The notes beneath the pieces were generated by a model, which worked only from the letters and a program-made list of their open reading frames with translations, did no database searches and was not told the origin of the DNA. From positions 1,362 to 65,361 of the forward strand of contig NZ_KZ304953.1 of the NCBI RefSeq assembly GCF_002723615.1: 64,000 nucleotides of DNA, in the 5' to 3' direction. Source of the DNA: Limimaricola cinnabarinus. Lineage in GTDB: Bacteria; Pseudomonadota; Alphaproteobacteria; Rhodobacterales; Rhodobacteraceae. Position 1 is the first letter of the stretch; each line of letters opens with the position of its first letter. Below, one piece after another: positions 7,949 to 14,952 of this stretch. The translations under genes and the position numbers were made by a program.

Positions 7949-9430
7949 TCAGGCTGCCAGATGCAACAATCTCTCCGCGGACAATTCCGCCCGCTGCAAT
8001 TCCCCGGCCACGCGGCCGTCGCGCATGACGACGGCGCGGTCGGCCATGCCCAGAACTTCGTCCGTCTCGGACGAGATCATGATGACGGCGCCTCCGGCCC
8101 GCGTGAAATCTGACATGACGCGATAGATCTCTCGCTTGGCGCCCACATCGACACCGCGCGTCGGCTCGTCCAGCAACAGGATGCGCGGTTCGGTCAGAAA
8201 CCACTTGCCCAGAACGACCTTCTGCTGGTTGCCGCCCGACAGGTTGGATACCGATAGCTTGTCCGAGGCGGTCTTGATGTTCAGCGTCTCGATCATGCGC
8301 TGCGCCGCGTCGCGTTCAGCGCCCACGCGCATCAACTGGCCGCTGGACACGCGGTCCAGCGTCGCAAGGCACAGGTTGTCGCGGACATCCCCTGTCAGGA
8401 CCAGGCCCGAATGCTTGCGGTCTTCGGTGACATAGGCCAGCCCCGCAGCGATCGCCTGGTTCGGCGTGTCGATCCGCGTGGCTGTTCCTTCGATCACGAT
8501 CTCACCGCCTGCGGTGTCCGACAGGCCGAACAGGCGATCGAAGATCTCGGTCCGGCCCGATCCCATCAGACCGTAAAGTGCCAGAATTTCGCCGCGCCTG
8601 ACGGCGAAGTTCACGTCACGGACGCCGTGATCGGCGCTCAGATTGCGCACGGACAGCATTTCCTCGCCGCCCGGCTCGTTCTCCTTGACGAATTCCTCGG
8701 TCAGCGGACGGCCCACGACCAGATGGATCAGGCGATCCTTGTCGATAGTGTCCATCGCCCCGGTCTCGACGAAGGCCCCGTCGCGGAACACGGTATAGCT
8801 GTCGCAGATCGAGAAGATTTCGGACAGGCGGTGGCTGACATAGATGACGCCCTTGCCCCGTGCCGTCAGGGTCTTGATGGCGGCGAACAACTGATCCGCC
8901 TCGGCCTCGCCCAAGGCTGAGGTCGGTTCGTCCATGATGATGATCTCGGCATCATAGCTCAGCGCCTTGGCAATCTCGACCAGCTGGACCTGCGCCACGG
9001 TCAGGTCCATCATCAGGCTGTCCGCACGGATGCCGAAATGGAAGCCGTCCAGCAGCTCCTGCGCCATGTGGTTCAGGTCGCCAAAGCGCACGCGGCCGAA
9101 CAGGCCCACCGGCTCGCGCCCCAGATAGATGTTCTCAGCCACGGTCATCGCCGGAACCGGGCTCAACTCCTGCTCGATGATCGAGATGCCGTTGGCAAGG
9201 GCCTGCGAAGGGCTCTCGAAAGTCATCGGCTTGCCGTCGCGCAGCAGCGTGCCGGCATCACGATGATGAATGCCCATCAGGATCTTCAGGAAGGTGGACT
9301 TGCCGGCACCATTGCCACCGCAAAGCGCATGGACCGAGCCGGGGTGCAACACGAAGCGGCCATCGCGCAGGGCCGGAACGCCCCCGAAGGATTTGCGAAA
9401 GCCCGTGGCCTCCAGCAGCGGTTGTTCCAT
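7949..9430 (-). CDS. Ribose-type ABC transporter ATP-binding protein (two ATPase domains)
   Basis: 493 residues with two tandem ABC domains, as in RbsA. The first has Walker A GGNGAGKST and Walker B IIIMDEPTSAL, with a weak signature (DLTVAQVQLVEIAKAL). The second has a degenerate Walker A (GLMGSGRTE) but a good signature LSGGNQQKV and Walker B ILLLDEPTRGVD. This asymmetry is normal for the family. GGGGGAGGAAT precedes ATG 9430, so the longer in-frame extension upstream is not needed. First gene of the minus-strand operon, transcribed from the regulatory region at 9470-9550. Confidence 0.9.
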   Translation of the reverse strand: MEQPLLEATGFRKSFGGVPALRDGRFVLHPGSVHALCGGNGAGKSTFLKILMGIHHRDAGTLLRDGKPMTFESPSQALANGISIIEQELSPVPAMTVAENIYLGREPVGLFGRVRFGDLNHMAQELLDGFHFGIRADSLMMDLTVAQVQLVEIAKALSYDAEIIIMDEPTSALGEAEADQLFAAIKTLTARGKGVIYVSHRLSEIFSICDSYTVFRDGAFVETGAMDTIDKDRLIHLVVGRPLTEEFVKENEPGGEEMLSVRNLSADHGVRDVNFAVRRGEILALYGLMGSGRTEIFDRLFGLSDTAGGEIVIEGTATRIDTPNQAIAAGLAYVTEDRKHSGLVLTGDVRDNLCLATLDRVSSGQLMRVGAERDAAQRMIETLNIKTASDKLSVSNLSGGNQQKVVLGKWFLTEPRILLLDEPTRGVDVGAKREIYRVMSDFTRAGGAVIMISSETDEVLGMADRAVVMRDGRVAGELQRAELSAERLLHLAA

Positions 9431-9472
9431 GATTCCTCCCCCTACGCACGGCCCTTCCCCAGGCAGTACAAA

Positions 9473-9491
9473 TGTCAGGCATGACCTGACA
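9473..9491. promoter_or_regulatory. Palindromic operator candidate
   Basis: TGTCAGG and CCTGACA separated by five bases form a perfect-arm palindrome. It lies about seven bases downstream of a -10-like hexamer for the ABC operon, so a bound protein would cover the transcription start. Further TGTCA half-sites lie at 9522 and 9543. The operon's own SorC-DhaK protein is the obvious candidate binder (inference). Confidence 0.55.
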
Positions 9492-9497
9492 AATAGC

Positions 9498-9527
9498 AGG
9501 CTAGAAGATCGTTCCGACATCTGTCAA
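9498..9527 (-). promoter_or_regulatory. Sigma70-type promoter candidate of the ABC/kinase operon
   Basis: On the minus strand TTGACA (9527-9522) is a perfect -35 box. It is followed after 18 bases by TAGCCT (9503-9498), a weak -10. The operator palindrome lies just beyond. The operon's first start codon is about 70 bases downstream. Confidence 0.5.
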
Positions 9528-9801
9528 CTGCTATCGGTCATTTGTCAGAAATGCCGTATCAACTTGGCCGCGTCGGTCCGCGGCAAGCTTTGGCCCCCGG
9601 TGCGGCTGTCGCGGCAGCAGTGCTTGGAAAAAATGCCACGCCGACCGGTCTTGGAGCGGCTTCGGCCCCGCCATCTCGGCAGTGACGCCGTGATTTTTCG
9701 GGCCCGCGCAAATGTCGGAGACCTTTACAGCTTGCCCCGGCTGACGTCGTATGCGCCCGCCGGCAGACCGATTGCCGCCAAGCATCCAAGGGAGAGGCAA
9801 G

Positions 9802-10842
9802 ATGCCGAGATCGCTGGTTCTGGAGCGAAAAGGAGAGCTGTCGCTGCGGGATATTCCGTTGGACATGGACATGGGGCCGACCGATGTCCGCATCCGGGTT
9901 CACACCGTGGGTATCTGCGGGTCCGACGTGCATTACTATACCCATGGCAAGATCGGGCCCTTCGTCGTCAACGAACCGATGGTTCTAGGTCATGAAGCCT
10001 CGGGCGTGGTGATCGAGGTCGGTGCGCAGGTCCGTCACCTGAAGGAGGGTGATCGCGTCTGCATGGAGCCGGGCATTCCCGACCCCGCCTCGCGCGCGGC
10101 CAAGCTGGGCATCTACAACGTTGATCCCGCGGTGACCTTCTGGGCGACGCCTCCCGTGCATGGCTGCCTTACGCCGCAGGTCGTTCACCCGGCAGCCTAT
10201 ACCTACAAGCTGCCCGACAATGTCTCTTTCGCCGAAGGGGCAATGGTCGAGCCCTTCGCGATCGGCATGCAGGCCGCGCTGCGTGCGCGCATCCAGCCCG
10301 GCGACGTGGGGATGGTGCTGGGCGCGGGCCCCATCGGCATGATGACGGCGCTGGCGGCCCTGGCCGGGGGATGCGCCAAGGTCCTGGTGGCCGACCTGGC
10401 CCAGCGCAAGCTGGACATCATCGGCGCCTATCCCGGCATTGAGACGATCAACATCCGCGACATTCCCGCGGCGGATGCCATCGCCGAAGCGACCGAAGGC
10501 TGGGGTGCGGATGTTGTCTTCGAATGCTCGGGCGCGGCACCGGCCGTCCTGGGCCTGCCGCAACTGGTGCGTCCGGGCGGGACCGCCGTGCTGGTCGGCA
10601 TGCCGGTCGATCCGGTGCCCATGGACATCGTCGGCCTGCAAGCCAAGGAATTGCGCCTCGAAACGGTCTTCCGCTACGCCAATGTCTATGACCGCGCCAT
10701 CGCGCTGATCGGGACGGGCAAGGTGGACCTGAAGCCGCTGATCTCGCTCAGCATGCCCTTCGAGGACAGCATCGCGGCCTTTGAACGTGCCGCAGAAGGG
10801 CGCGAGACTGACGTCAAGATGCAGATCGAGATGCCCAGCTGA
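9802..10842 (+). CDS. Zinc-dependent polyol dehydrogenase (xylitol/sorbitol/threitol type)
   Basis: 346 residues of the medium-chain dehydrogenase family. Catalytic-zinc ligands are visible in [10 protein letters not shown] and LGHEASG. The NAD motif is GAGPIG, near residue 182. The loop that usually holds four structural-zinc cysteines ([15 protein letters not shown]) has none, as in some alphaproteobacterial xylitol dehydrogenases. GGGAGAGG precedes ATG 9802; upstream in-frame codons have no such site. It is transcribed away from the transporter operon and probably shares its regulator. It would oxidise the polyol to a ketose for the kinases. Confidence 0.85.
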   Translation: MPRSLVLERKGELSLRDIPLDMDMGPTDVRIRVHTVGICGSDVHYYTHGKIGPFVVNEPMVLGHEASGVVIEVGAQVRHLKEGDRVCMEPGIPDPASRAAKLGIYNVDPAVTFWATPPVHGCLTPQVVHPAAYTYKLPDNVSFAEGAMVEPFAIGMQAALRARIQPGDVGMVLGAGPIGMMTALAALAGGCAKVLVADLAQRKLDIIGAYPGIETINIRDIPAADAIAEATEGWGADVVFECSGAAPAVLGLPQLVRPGGTAVLVGMPVDPVPMDIVGLQAKELRLETVFRYANVYDRAIALIGTGKVDLKPLISLSMPFEDSIAAFERAAEGRETDVKMQIEMPS

Positions 10843-11014
10843 TCGACCGAACCGGACGCTCGACGGGGATATCGGTGACGGATGACCTGTCATAGCCCTG
10901 CTTGGTGCCGGAGTGGCAGCAATGAAGGTTGACCGTCGGTGGGCTGGAGATCGGCCGAAATGGTCTCAAATGCATGGCTCCGAGGTCGAGTGGCCCGGTT
11001 CTCGATGAAACGAG
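10843..11014. other. Non-coding stretch downstream of the dehydrogenase
   Basis: No recognisable gene. It leads into degraded transposase sequence and is part of the decayed right flank of the island. Confidence 0.35.
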
Positions 11015-11105
11015 GGGGGTAGTCTGCCATTTTCGCCAGATGAGTTGCGCCGGCGTTAGCCCCTTGAACGCCTTCAATCGGCTTTGATGATGGGTTTGGT
11101 CATCG
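11015..11105 (-). pseudogene. Remnant of an IS481-like transposase C-terminus
   Basis: The minus-strand translation reads RLKAFKGLTPAQLIWRKW, very like the conserved C-terminal end of IS481-type DDE transposases (RLKTLKGLTPYE...). The catalytic core and inverted repeats are not found. It is therefore a fragment of a dead insertion sequence at the right end of the island. Confidence 0.6.
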
Positions 11106-11159
11106 GGGTCATTCCTCGGTTCAGGTCGGCTTTCGTAACCCGACCCCACCGGGAAACCC

Positions 11160-11273
11160 GATGGCCGCCTCAGCTACACAACGCCCCGGGACAGGACCGG
11201 AATGCTGTCGCCCCCCGAGTTCGAGCGGCAGCAGAAACCGAGGCACGAGGGCGTCCGAGCAACGCGGGGCTAT
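11160..11273 (+). pseudogene. Remnant of an IS3-like transposase (OrfB) C-terminus
   Basis: The plus-strand frame through ATG 11202 reads MLSPPEFERQQ followed by EGVRATRGYS, resembling the tail of IS3-family OrfB proteins (LSPxEFE...). Upstream residues no longer match an integrase core and no element ends are visible. Second dead transposase piece next to the repeat remnant. Confidence 0.45.
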
Positions 11274-11331
11274 TCACTACCGGGCTACTGTTGGGCGCGA
11301 AACGCGCAACCTACCGGCCATACGTGTCTCG

Positions 11332-11360
11332 TCAAATCCTGCTCCCGCAACCAAACCCCA
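11332..11360 (+). repeat. tRNA-fMet-derived repeat, right part of a split unit
   Basis: Matches positions 108-135 of repeat unit 1: the second half of the T-arm, the acceptor 3' strand, CCA and the spacer. It complements the left part that stops at 240; joining the two restores a whole unit with one base missing. Confidence 0.75.
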
Positions 11361-11431
11361 CATCGACACCGCGCCCTTCAGGCTCGTAACCTGAAGGGTC
11401 GAGACCATCTCGGAAACGCTCCGGTGGAGCG
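11361..11431 (+). repeat. tRNA-fMet-derived hairpin repeat, truncated unit 3
   Basis: Starts with the same CATCG spacer and anticodon-arm segment (CGT in place of CAT). It continues through the first half of the hairpin (inner arm GAAACGCTCCG) and stops matching after GGTGGAGCG. It lies in tandem with the preceding partial unit, so it belongs to the same array as 1-240. Confidence 0.7.
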
Positions 11432-11606
11432 GCTCCGAATGACCCGCATGAGCGTCGTCTCGCCCCCCTTTCTCGATACGCTTCCGCATCTGTTGATCGC
11501 CCGTGTTCTGGGCGCGATGGGGATCCGGCCCATATATGGGGAGGGGGCGTTGATCTCCGCAGCATCTCCTCCGCGCGTTTCCGGTTCTGCGGAAAAGGAG
11601 GTTACG

Positions 11607-11918
11607 ATGTTCAAACGTCTCGTGACCGCGGCGCTTTTGTCGGGAATGGCGGCGACGGCTCCGCCAGCCGCTGCGATGGGCTGTGCGCCGCGCGATCATA
11701 TCGTGGAGCGCCTGAAAGACCGCTACCTGGAAGCGCCGACCGCCGCCGGGTTGGAGACCACCTCCGAGACGCGGCAAAGGATGCTCGAGATCTGGTCCAA
11801 CCCCGAGAATGGCAGCTACACCGTGCTGCTCACCGATCCGACGGGCATCAGCTGCATCGTGGGATACGGGTCGGAATTCCGGGTGCTCGAAGCGCCGCCG
11901 AAAGGCGAGCTGGGCTGA
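11607..11918 (+). CDS. Small exported protein of unknown function
   Basis: 103 residues starting at ATG 11607 after a strong AAAAGGAGG site. Residues 1-23 look like a Sec signal peptide ending in an Ala-rich stretch. The mature part has two cysteines and no domain I recognise; the C-terminal half (TVLLTDPTGISCIVGYG) resembles small periplasmic proteins described only as hypothetical. The long in-frame extension upstream runs through the repeat remnant and is not believable as coding. Confidence 0.6.
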   Translation: MFKRLVTAALLSGMAATAPPAAAMGCAPRDHIVERLKDRYLEAPTAAGLETTSETRQRMLEIWSNPENGSYTVLLTDPTGISCIVGYGSEFRVLEAPPKGELG

Positions 11919-11984
11919 TCCGCTCGGGCGTGGCCGCCTCGACGCCGCCCGCCGGACCGGCGAGCGGACCGCCGAAGGCGCGGT

Positions 11985-12659
11985 TCAGCCGGTCGGCATG
12001 ATGAACATCTCGCGCAGGTCCGAGGTTTCGGACTGGTCGAGCGCGAAGACCACCGCCCGGGCGATGTCCTCGGGCTGGATCTTGTCTGGCTTGGGCTCGG
12101 AGAAGAAGGGCGTGTCGACCATGCCCGGCGCGATCACCGTGCAGCGCCCGCCCCAGTCGCGCATCTCCTCGCTCATATTGCCCGCATAGCCATGCACGAA
12201 CCATTTCGTCGCGCCATAGATCGAGCCCGCGATGTGCCGCTTGCCCGCCGCCGAGCCGGTGAGCACCAGATGGCCGCGGCGCTTCTTCAGCTCGGGCAGG
12301 GCCACGCGGGCGGTGTAGAGCAGCGCCATGATGTTGAGGTCGATCATGCGGCGCCATTCCTCCGGGTCGCCCTCGACCGTGCCGGGCGTGTCGAGCCCGG
12401 TGCCAGCATTGGCGAAGGCCGCATCGAGCCCGCCCTTGGCTTCCACGAGCCGGGCCACGGCGCGCTCCTGTGCCGCGAGATCGGTGGCGTCGCCCGGCAG
12501 GGCCAGGGCCCGGTCGCCCAGCTCGGCGGCGAGCGCATCGAGCTTGTCGGCGCTGCGGGCCATCAGCCCGACATGCCAGCCCGCCGCCACGGCGGCGCGG
12601 GCGGTGGCGGCGCCGATGCCCGAGGAGGCGCCGGTGATGAAGAGAACGCGGTCCGTCAT
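11985..12659 (-). CDS. SDR-family oxidoreductase
   Basis: 224-residue short-chain dehydrogenase close to the YdfG/serine-dehydrogenase group. It has TGASSGIG at about residue 9, NAGTG, GSAAGKRHIAG with the catalytic serine and Tyr/Lys in YGATKWF. The C-terminal MFIMPTG matches that subgroup. ATG 12659 follows GGAGACC; codons further upstream are not needed. It heads away from xdhC with about 105 bp between. Substrate unknown. Confidence 0.75.
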   Translation of the reverse strand: MTDRVLFITGASSGIGAATARAAVAAGWHVGLMARSADKLDALAAELGDRALALPGDATDLAAQERAVARLVEAKGGLDAAFANAGTGLDTPGTVEGDPEEWRRMIDLNIMALLYTARVALPELKKRRGHLVLTGSAAGKRHIAGSIYGATKWFVHGYAGNMSEEMRDWGGRCTVIAPGMVDTPFFSEPKPDKIQPEDIARAVVFALDQSETSDLREMFIMPTG

Positions 12660-12764
12660 GAGGGTCTCCTGTGGTTCGGCCTGTGCCTGAGGTGGCCCTT
12701 CGGCGCGGCGAAGCAAGGGGAGCGGTCCGGCCGACCCTTGCCGCCGGGCGCGCTTCGGGAGGGC

Positions 12765-13607
12765 CTACTGCGTGGCGGCGACGATCTCGGCCAGCACCGA
12801 AACGGCGAGCACGCGCGGATCGCGGCTGTTCTTGATCAGGCCGATCGGCCCGCGCACCCGGGCAAGCGCCGCATCGTCCCAACCGGTCGCGCGCAGCGTA
12901 TCGAGCCTGCGCGCCTGCGCCGTGCGGCTGCCTTGCGCGCCGATCCAGAAGGCGGGCGAGCGCAGCGCCGCGTCGAGGATATCCGTTTCGCGCTCATGCT
13001 CGTGAAAGAACAGCACCACGGCGGTCGCGGCATCGACATCCCCGGGCGCGAGCCCGTCGCGCCGTTCGGTCGGATAGCCCGCGGCCTGCGCCAGCCGCGC
13101 GAAGGCCGCGGCTTCGGGGCCGGTGCCGATCACCGCCATGCGCGGGTCGGGGCGGATCTCCAGCTTCGGCAGCTTTGGCAGGGAAAGCCGCGCCGGGCGG
13201 CGGGCGCGCAGATCGGCGAGCGGCCCGTCGAGCGCCGCGCCGGGTGCGACGGGGACGAGCGCCACGTCGAGCCCGCTGCCGCAGGGCAGGCGGATGTCGA
13301 GATAGGGCGAGCCGCGCCCGTAGCGCAGCTGCCGGGGCCTGCCTTCGGCCAGGACTTCGGCGGCATGCAGCGCGAGGTCGCCCTCGATGCAGCCCGAGGA
13401 GAGGCTGCCCACCGGCGCGCCGCCCTCGGGAAAGGCCATGACCGCCCCCAACGGGCGGTAGAAGGCGCCATCGATCCCGACCAGCATTGTCAGCACCCCG
13501 CCGTTTTCGGACAAGGCGGCAAGGGCCGGTTCGACCTCGGAAGCGGTCAGCGCGAAGGCCGTGTCAGCCGGGGCCGAGGCCTCTGCCGACACGGCGTCCT
13601 GCGTCAT
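12765..13607 (-). CDS. XdhC/CoxI-family molybdenum cofactor maturation protein
   Basis: 280 residues. The N-terminal XdhC_CoxI domain has SLSSGCIEGDL, and the C-terminal half is a Rossmann domain (VIGTGPEAAAF). XdhC proteins bind and sulfurate the molybdenum cofactor and hand it to xanthine-dehydrogenase-family enzymes. Here the client is most likely the divergent IorAB enzyme. A GTG at 13634 is an alternative start and lies only five bases after the cytochrome gene; neither has a clear ribosome site. Probably co-transcribed with the cytochrome c gene. Confidence 0.8.
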   Translation of the reverse strand: MTQDAVSAEASAPADTAFALTASEVEPALAALSENGGVLTMLVGIDGAFYRPLGAVMAFPEGGAPVGSLSSGCIEGDLALHAAEVLAEGRPRQLRYGRGSPYLDIRLPCGSGLDVALVPVAPGAALDGPLADLRARRPARLSLPKLPKLEIRPDPRMAVIGTGPEAAAFARLAQAAGYPTERRDGLAPGDVDAATAVVLFFHEHERETDILDAALRSPAFWIGAQGSRTAQARRLDTLRATGWDDAALARVRGPIGLIKNSRDPRVLAVSVLAEIVAATQ

Positions 13608-13639
13608 GTCGACCGAAGAGGGGTGATGACCCACCGGGC

Positions 13640-14236
13640 TCAGTTCGCCGTCTCGGTTTCGGTCTCGCCCGTCATGTCGTCCATGGAGTGATCCATCTCA
13701 TCCATGTCGCCCATCGCGGCGTCGCCTTCGGCCATCTCGTCGCCCATCTCGAAATCGGGGCTGAAGGTCGCGAGATAGGCGTAGAGATCGGCCGCGACCT
13801 GCTCGTCGCGCACCTTGTAGGCCATCTTCGAGCGGGCGCGCCGGTCATCGAGCGCCTCGCGCAGGAAGGCGGTCGGGTCCTGCAGATAGGCCATGGTGTT
13901 CTCGGGGCCCCAGACCACGGTCTCGAACTGTTCCCCGGTCGGCGCCGTCCCGGTCAGGTCCTCCTCGGGGGCAAGCTCGCCGTAAGCCACGATCGCGTCG
14001 CTGTAGCGGAAATCCTCCACCGCGCCGGGGGCGCGACCGACCACGCCGTGCAGGTTCGGGCCGATCCGGCCATTGCGCCCGGCGATCACTTCGCCGCTCT
14101 CATCGGCGATCACGTGGCAGCTCACGCATTGCCGCGCGAATTCGGATTCACCATTGGCGGCATCGCCGTTCATCTCCTGCGCAAAGGCGGGAGCGGCGAG
14201 CAGGGTGCTGGTGGCAAGGGCGGTAAAGAGTTTCAT
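13640..14236 (-). CDS. Periplasmic cytochrome c with Met/Asp-rich tail
   Basis: 198 residues: signal peptide 1-20, one haem site CVSCH near 37-41, and a likely distal Met in RSKMAYKV. The fold length fits class I cytochromes of the c2/c550 type. The C-terminus (about 165-198) is an unusual run of Met, Asp, Glu and a His (DEMDHSMDDM). Divergent from iorAB across 236 bp, so it is a plausible electron acceptor for that enzyme. The tail could bind metal (copper?), which is inference. Confidence 0.85.
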   Translation of the reverse strand: MKLFTALATSTLLAAPAFAQEMNGDAANGESEFARQCVSCHVIADESGEVIAGRNGRIGPNLHGVVGRAPGAVEDFRYSDAIVAYGELAPEEDLTGTAPTGEQFETVVWGPENTMAYLQDPTAFLREALDDRRARSKMAYKVRDEQVAADLYAYLATFSPDFEMGDEMAEGDAAMGDMDEMDHSMDDMTGETETETAN

Positions 14237-14472
14237 GGGCGGGTCCTTTCGGCCGAAATTCCAGATCCGCGGCACCGCCAATGGCGCAACACCGCATTGG
14301 TTAATCATCGGGGCGACCTTGCGGTTCCCCTCTCTTCCGACGTCGCCGCTCCGCCAAATCCGCAGATTGCGGATCGTGACTGGACCATGGGCGCCTGCGC
14401 ACCATGTCGCCACGAACGACAAGCGGTCGGCGGCGTGCCGGACCGGGATCGACGAGAGAGGAGAATGCCGGG

Positions 14473-14952
14473 ATGGTCAAGCTAGTCATCAACGGAGAGG
14501 AGCGCCGCTTCGACGGCGATCAGGACACGCCGCTGCTGTGGGTCCTGCGCGACGAGATGGGGCTCACCGGGACCAAATATGGCTGCGGCATCGCCGCCTG
14601 CGGCGCCTGCACCGTGCATATCGACGGCGCGCCCTCCTTTGCCTGCGTGACGCCGGTGGGCGTGCTCGAAGGGGCCGAGGTGACCACCATCGAGGGGCTC
14701 TCCGAAAAGGGCGATCACCCGGTGCAGGAAGCCTGGCGCGAGCTCAACGTCGCGCAATGCGGTTACTGCCAGGCCGGGCAGATCATGCAGGCCGCGGCGC
14801 TGGTCGAGCAATACGACACCGTCACCGACGAGGATATCGACGCGGTGATGAGCGCGAATCTCTGCCGCTGCGGCACCTATCCGCGCATCCGCGCGGCGGT
14901 GAAGCAGGCCTCGGCGGCGAAGTCGGGCAGCAAGGCAGCGGAGGCCCAGTGA
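14473..14952 (+). CDS. iorA: Isoquinoline 1-oxidoreductase-type small subunit, two [2Fe-2S] clusters
   Basis: 159 residues with both ferredoxin motifs of the xanthine-oxidase family. The plant-type site [10 protein letters not shown] ... FAC lies near residues 37-60, and the second cluster site CGYC ... CRCGTYPRI near 97-140. It passes electrons from the molybdenum subunit to the acceptor. GAGAGGAGAATG precedes ATG 14473. Its stop overlaps the next start as TGATG. Substrate could be an N-heterocycle or an aldehyde; the family name is not proof. Confidence 0.88.
   Translation: MVKLVINGEERRFDGDQDTPLLWVLRDEMGLTGTKYGCGIAACGACTVHIDGAPSFACVTPVGVLEGAEVTTIEGLSEKGDHPVQEAWRELNVAQCGYCQAGQIMQAAALVEQYDTVTDEDIDAVMSANLCRCGTYPRIRAAVKQASAAKSGSKAAEAQ

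Noticed and set aside
241-11331. Integrase or recombinase of the island
   Set aside because: Both strands were read for such a protein; only transposase tails near the right end were seen.
11202-11606. N-terminal extension of the small exported protein
   Set aside because: It runs through the transposase scrap and the tRNA-like repeat, while ATG 11607 has a strong site and a signal peptide.
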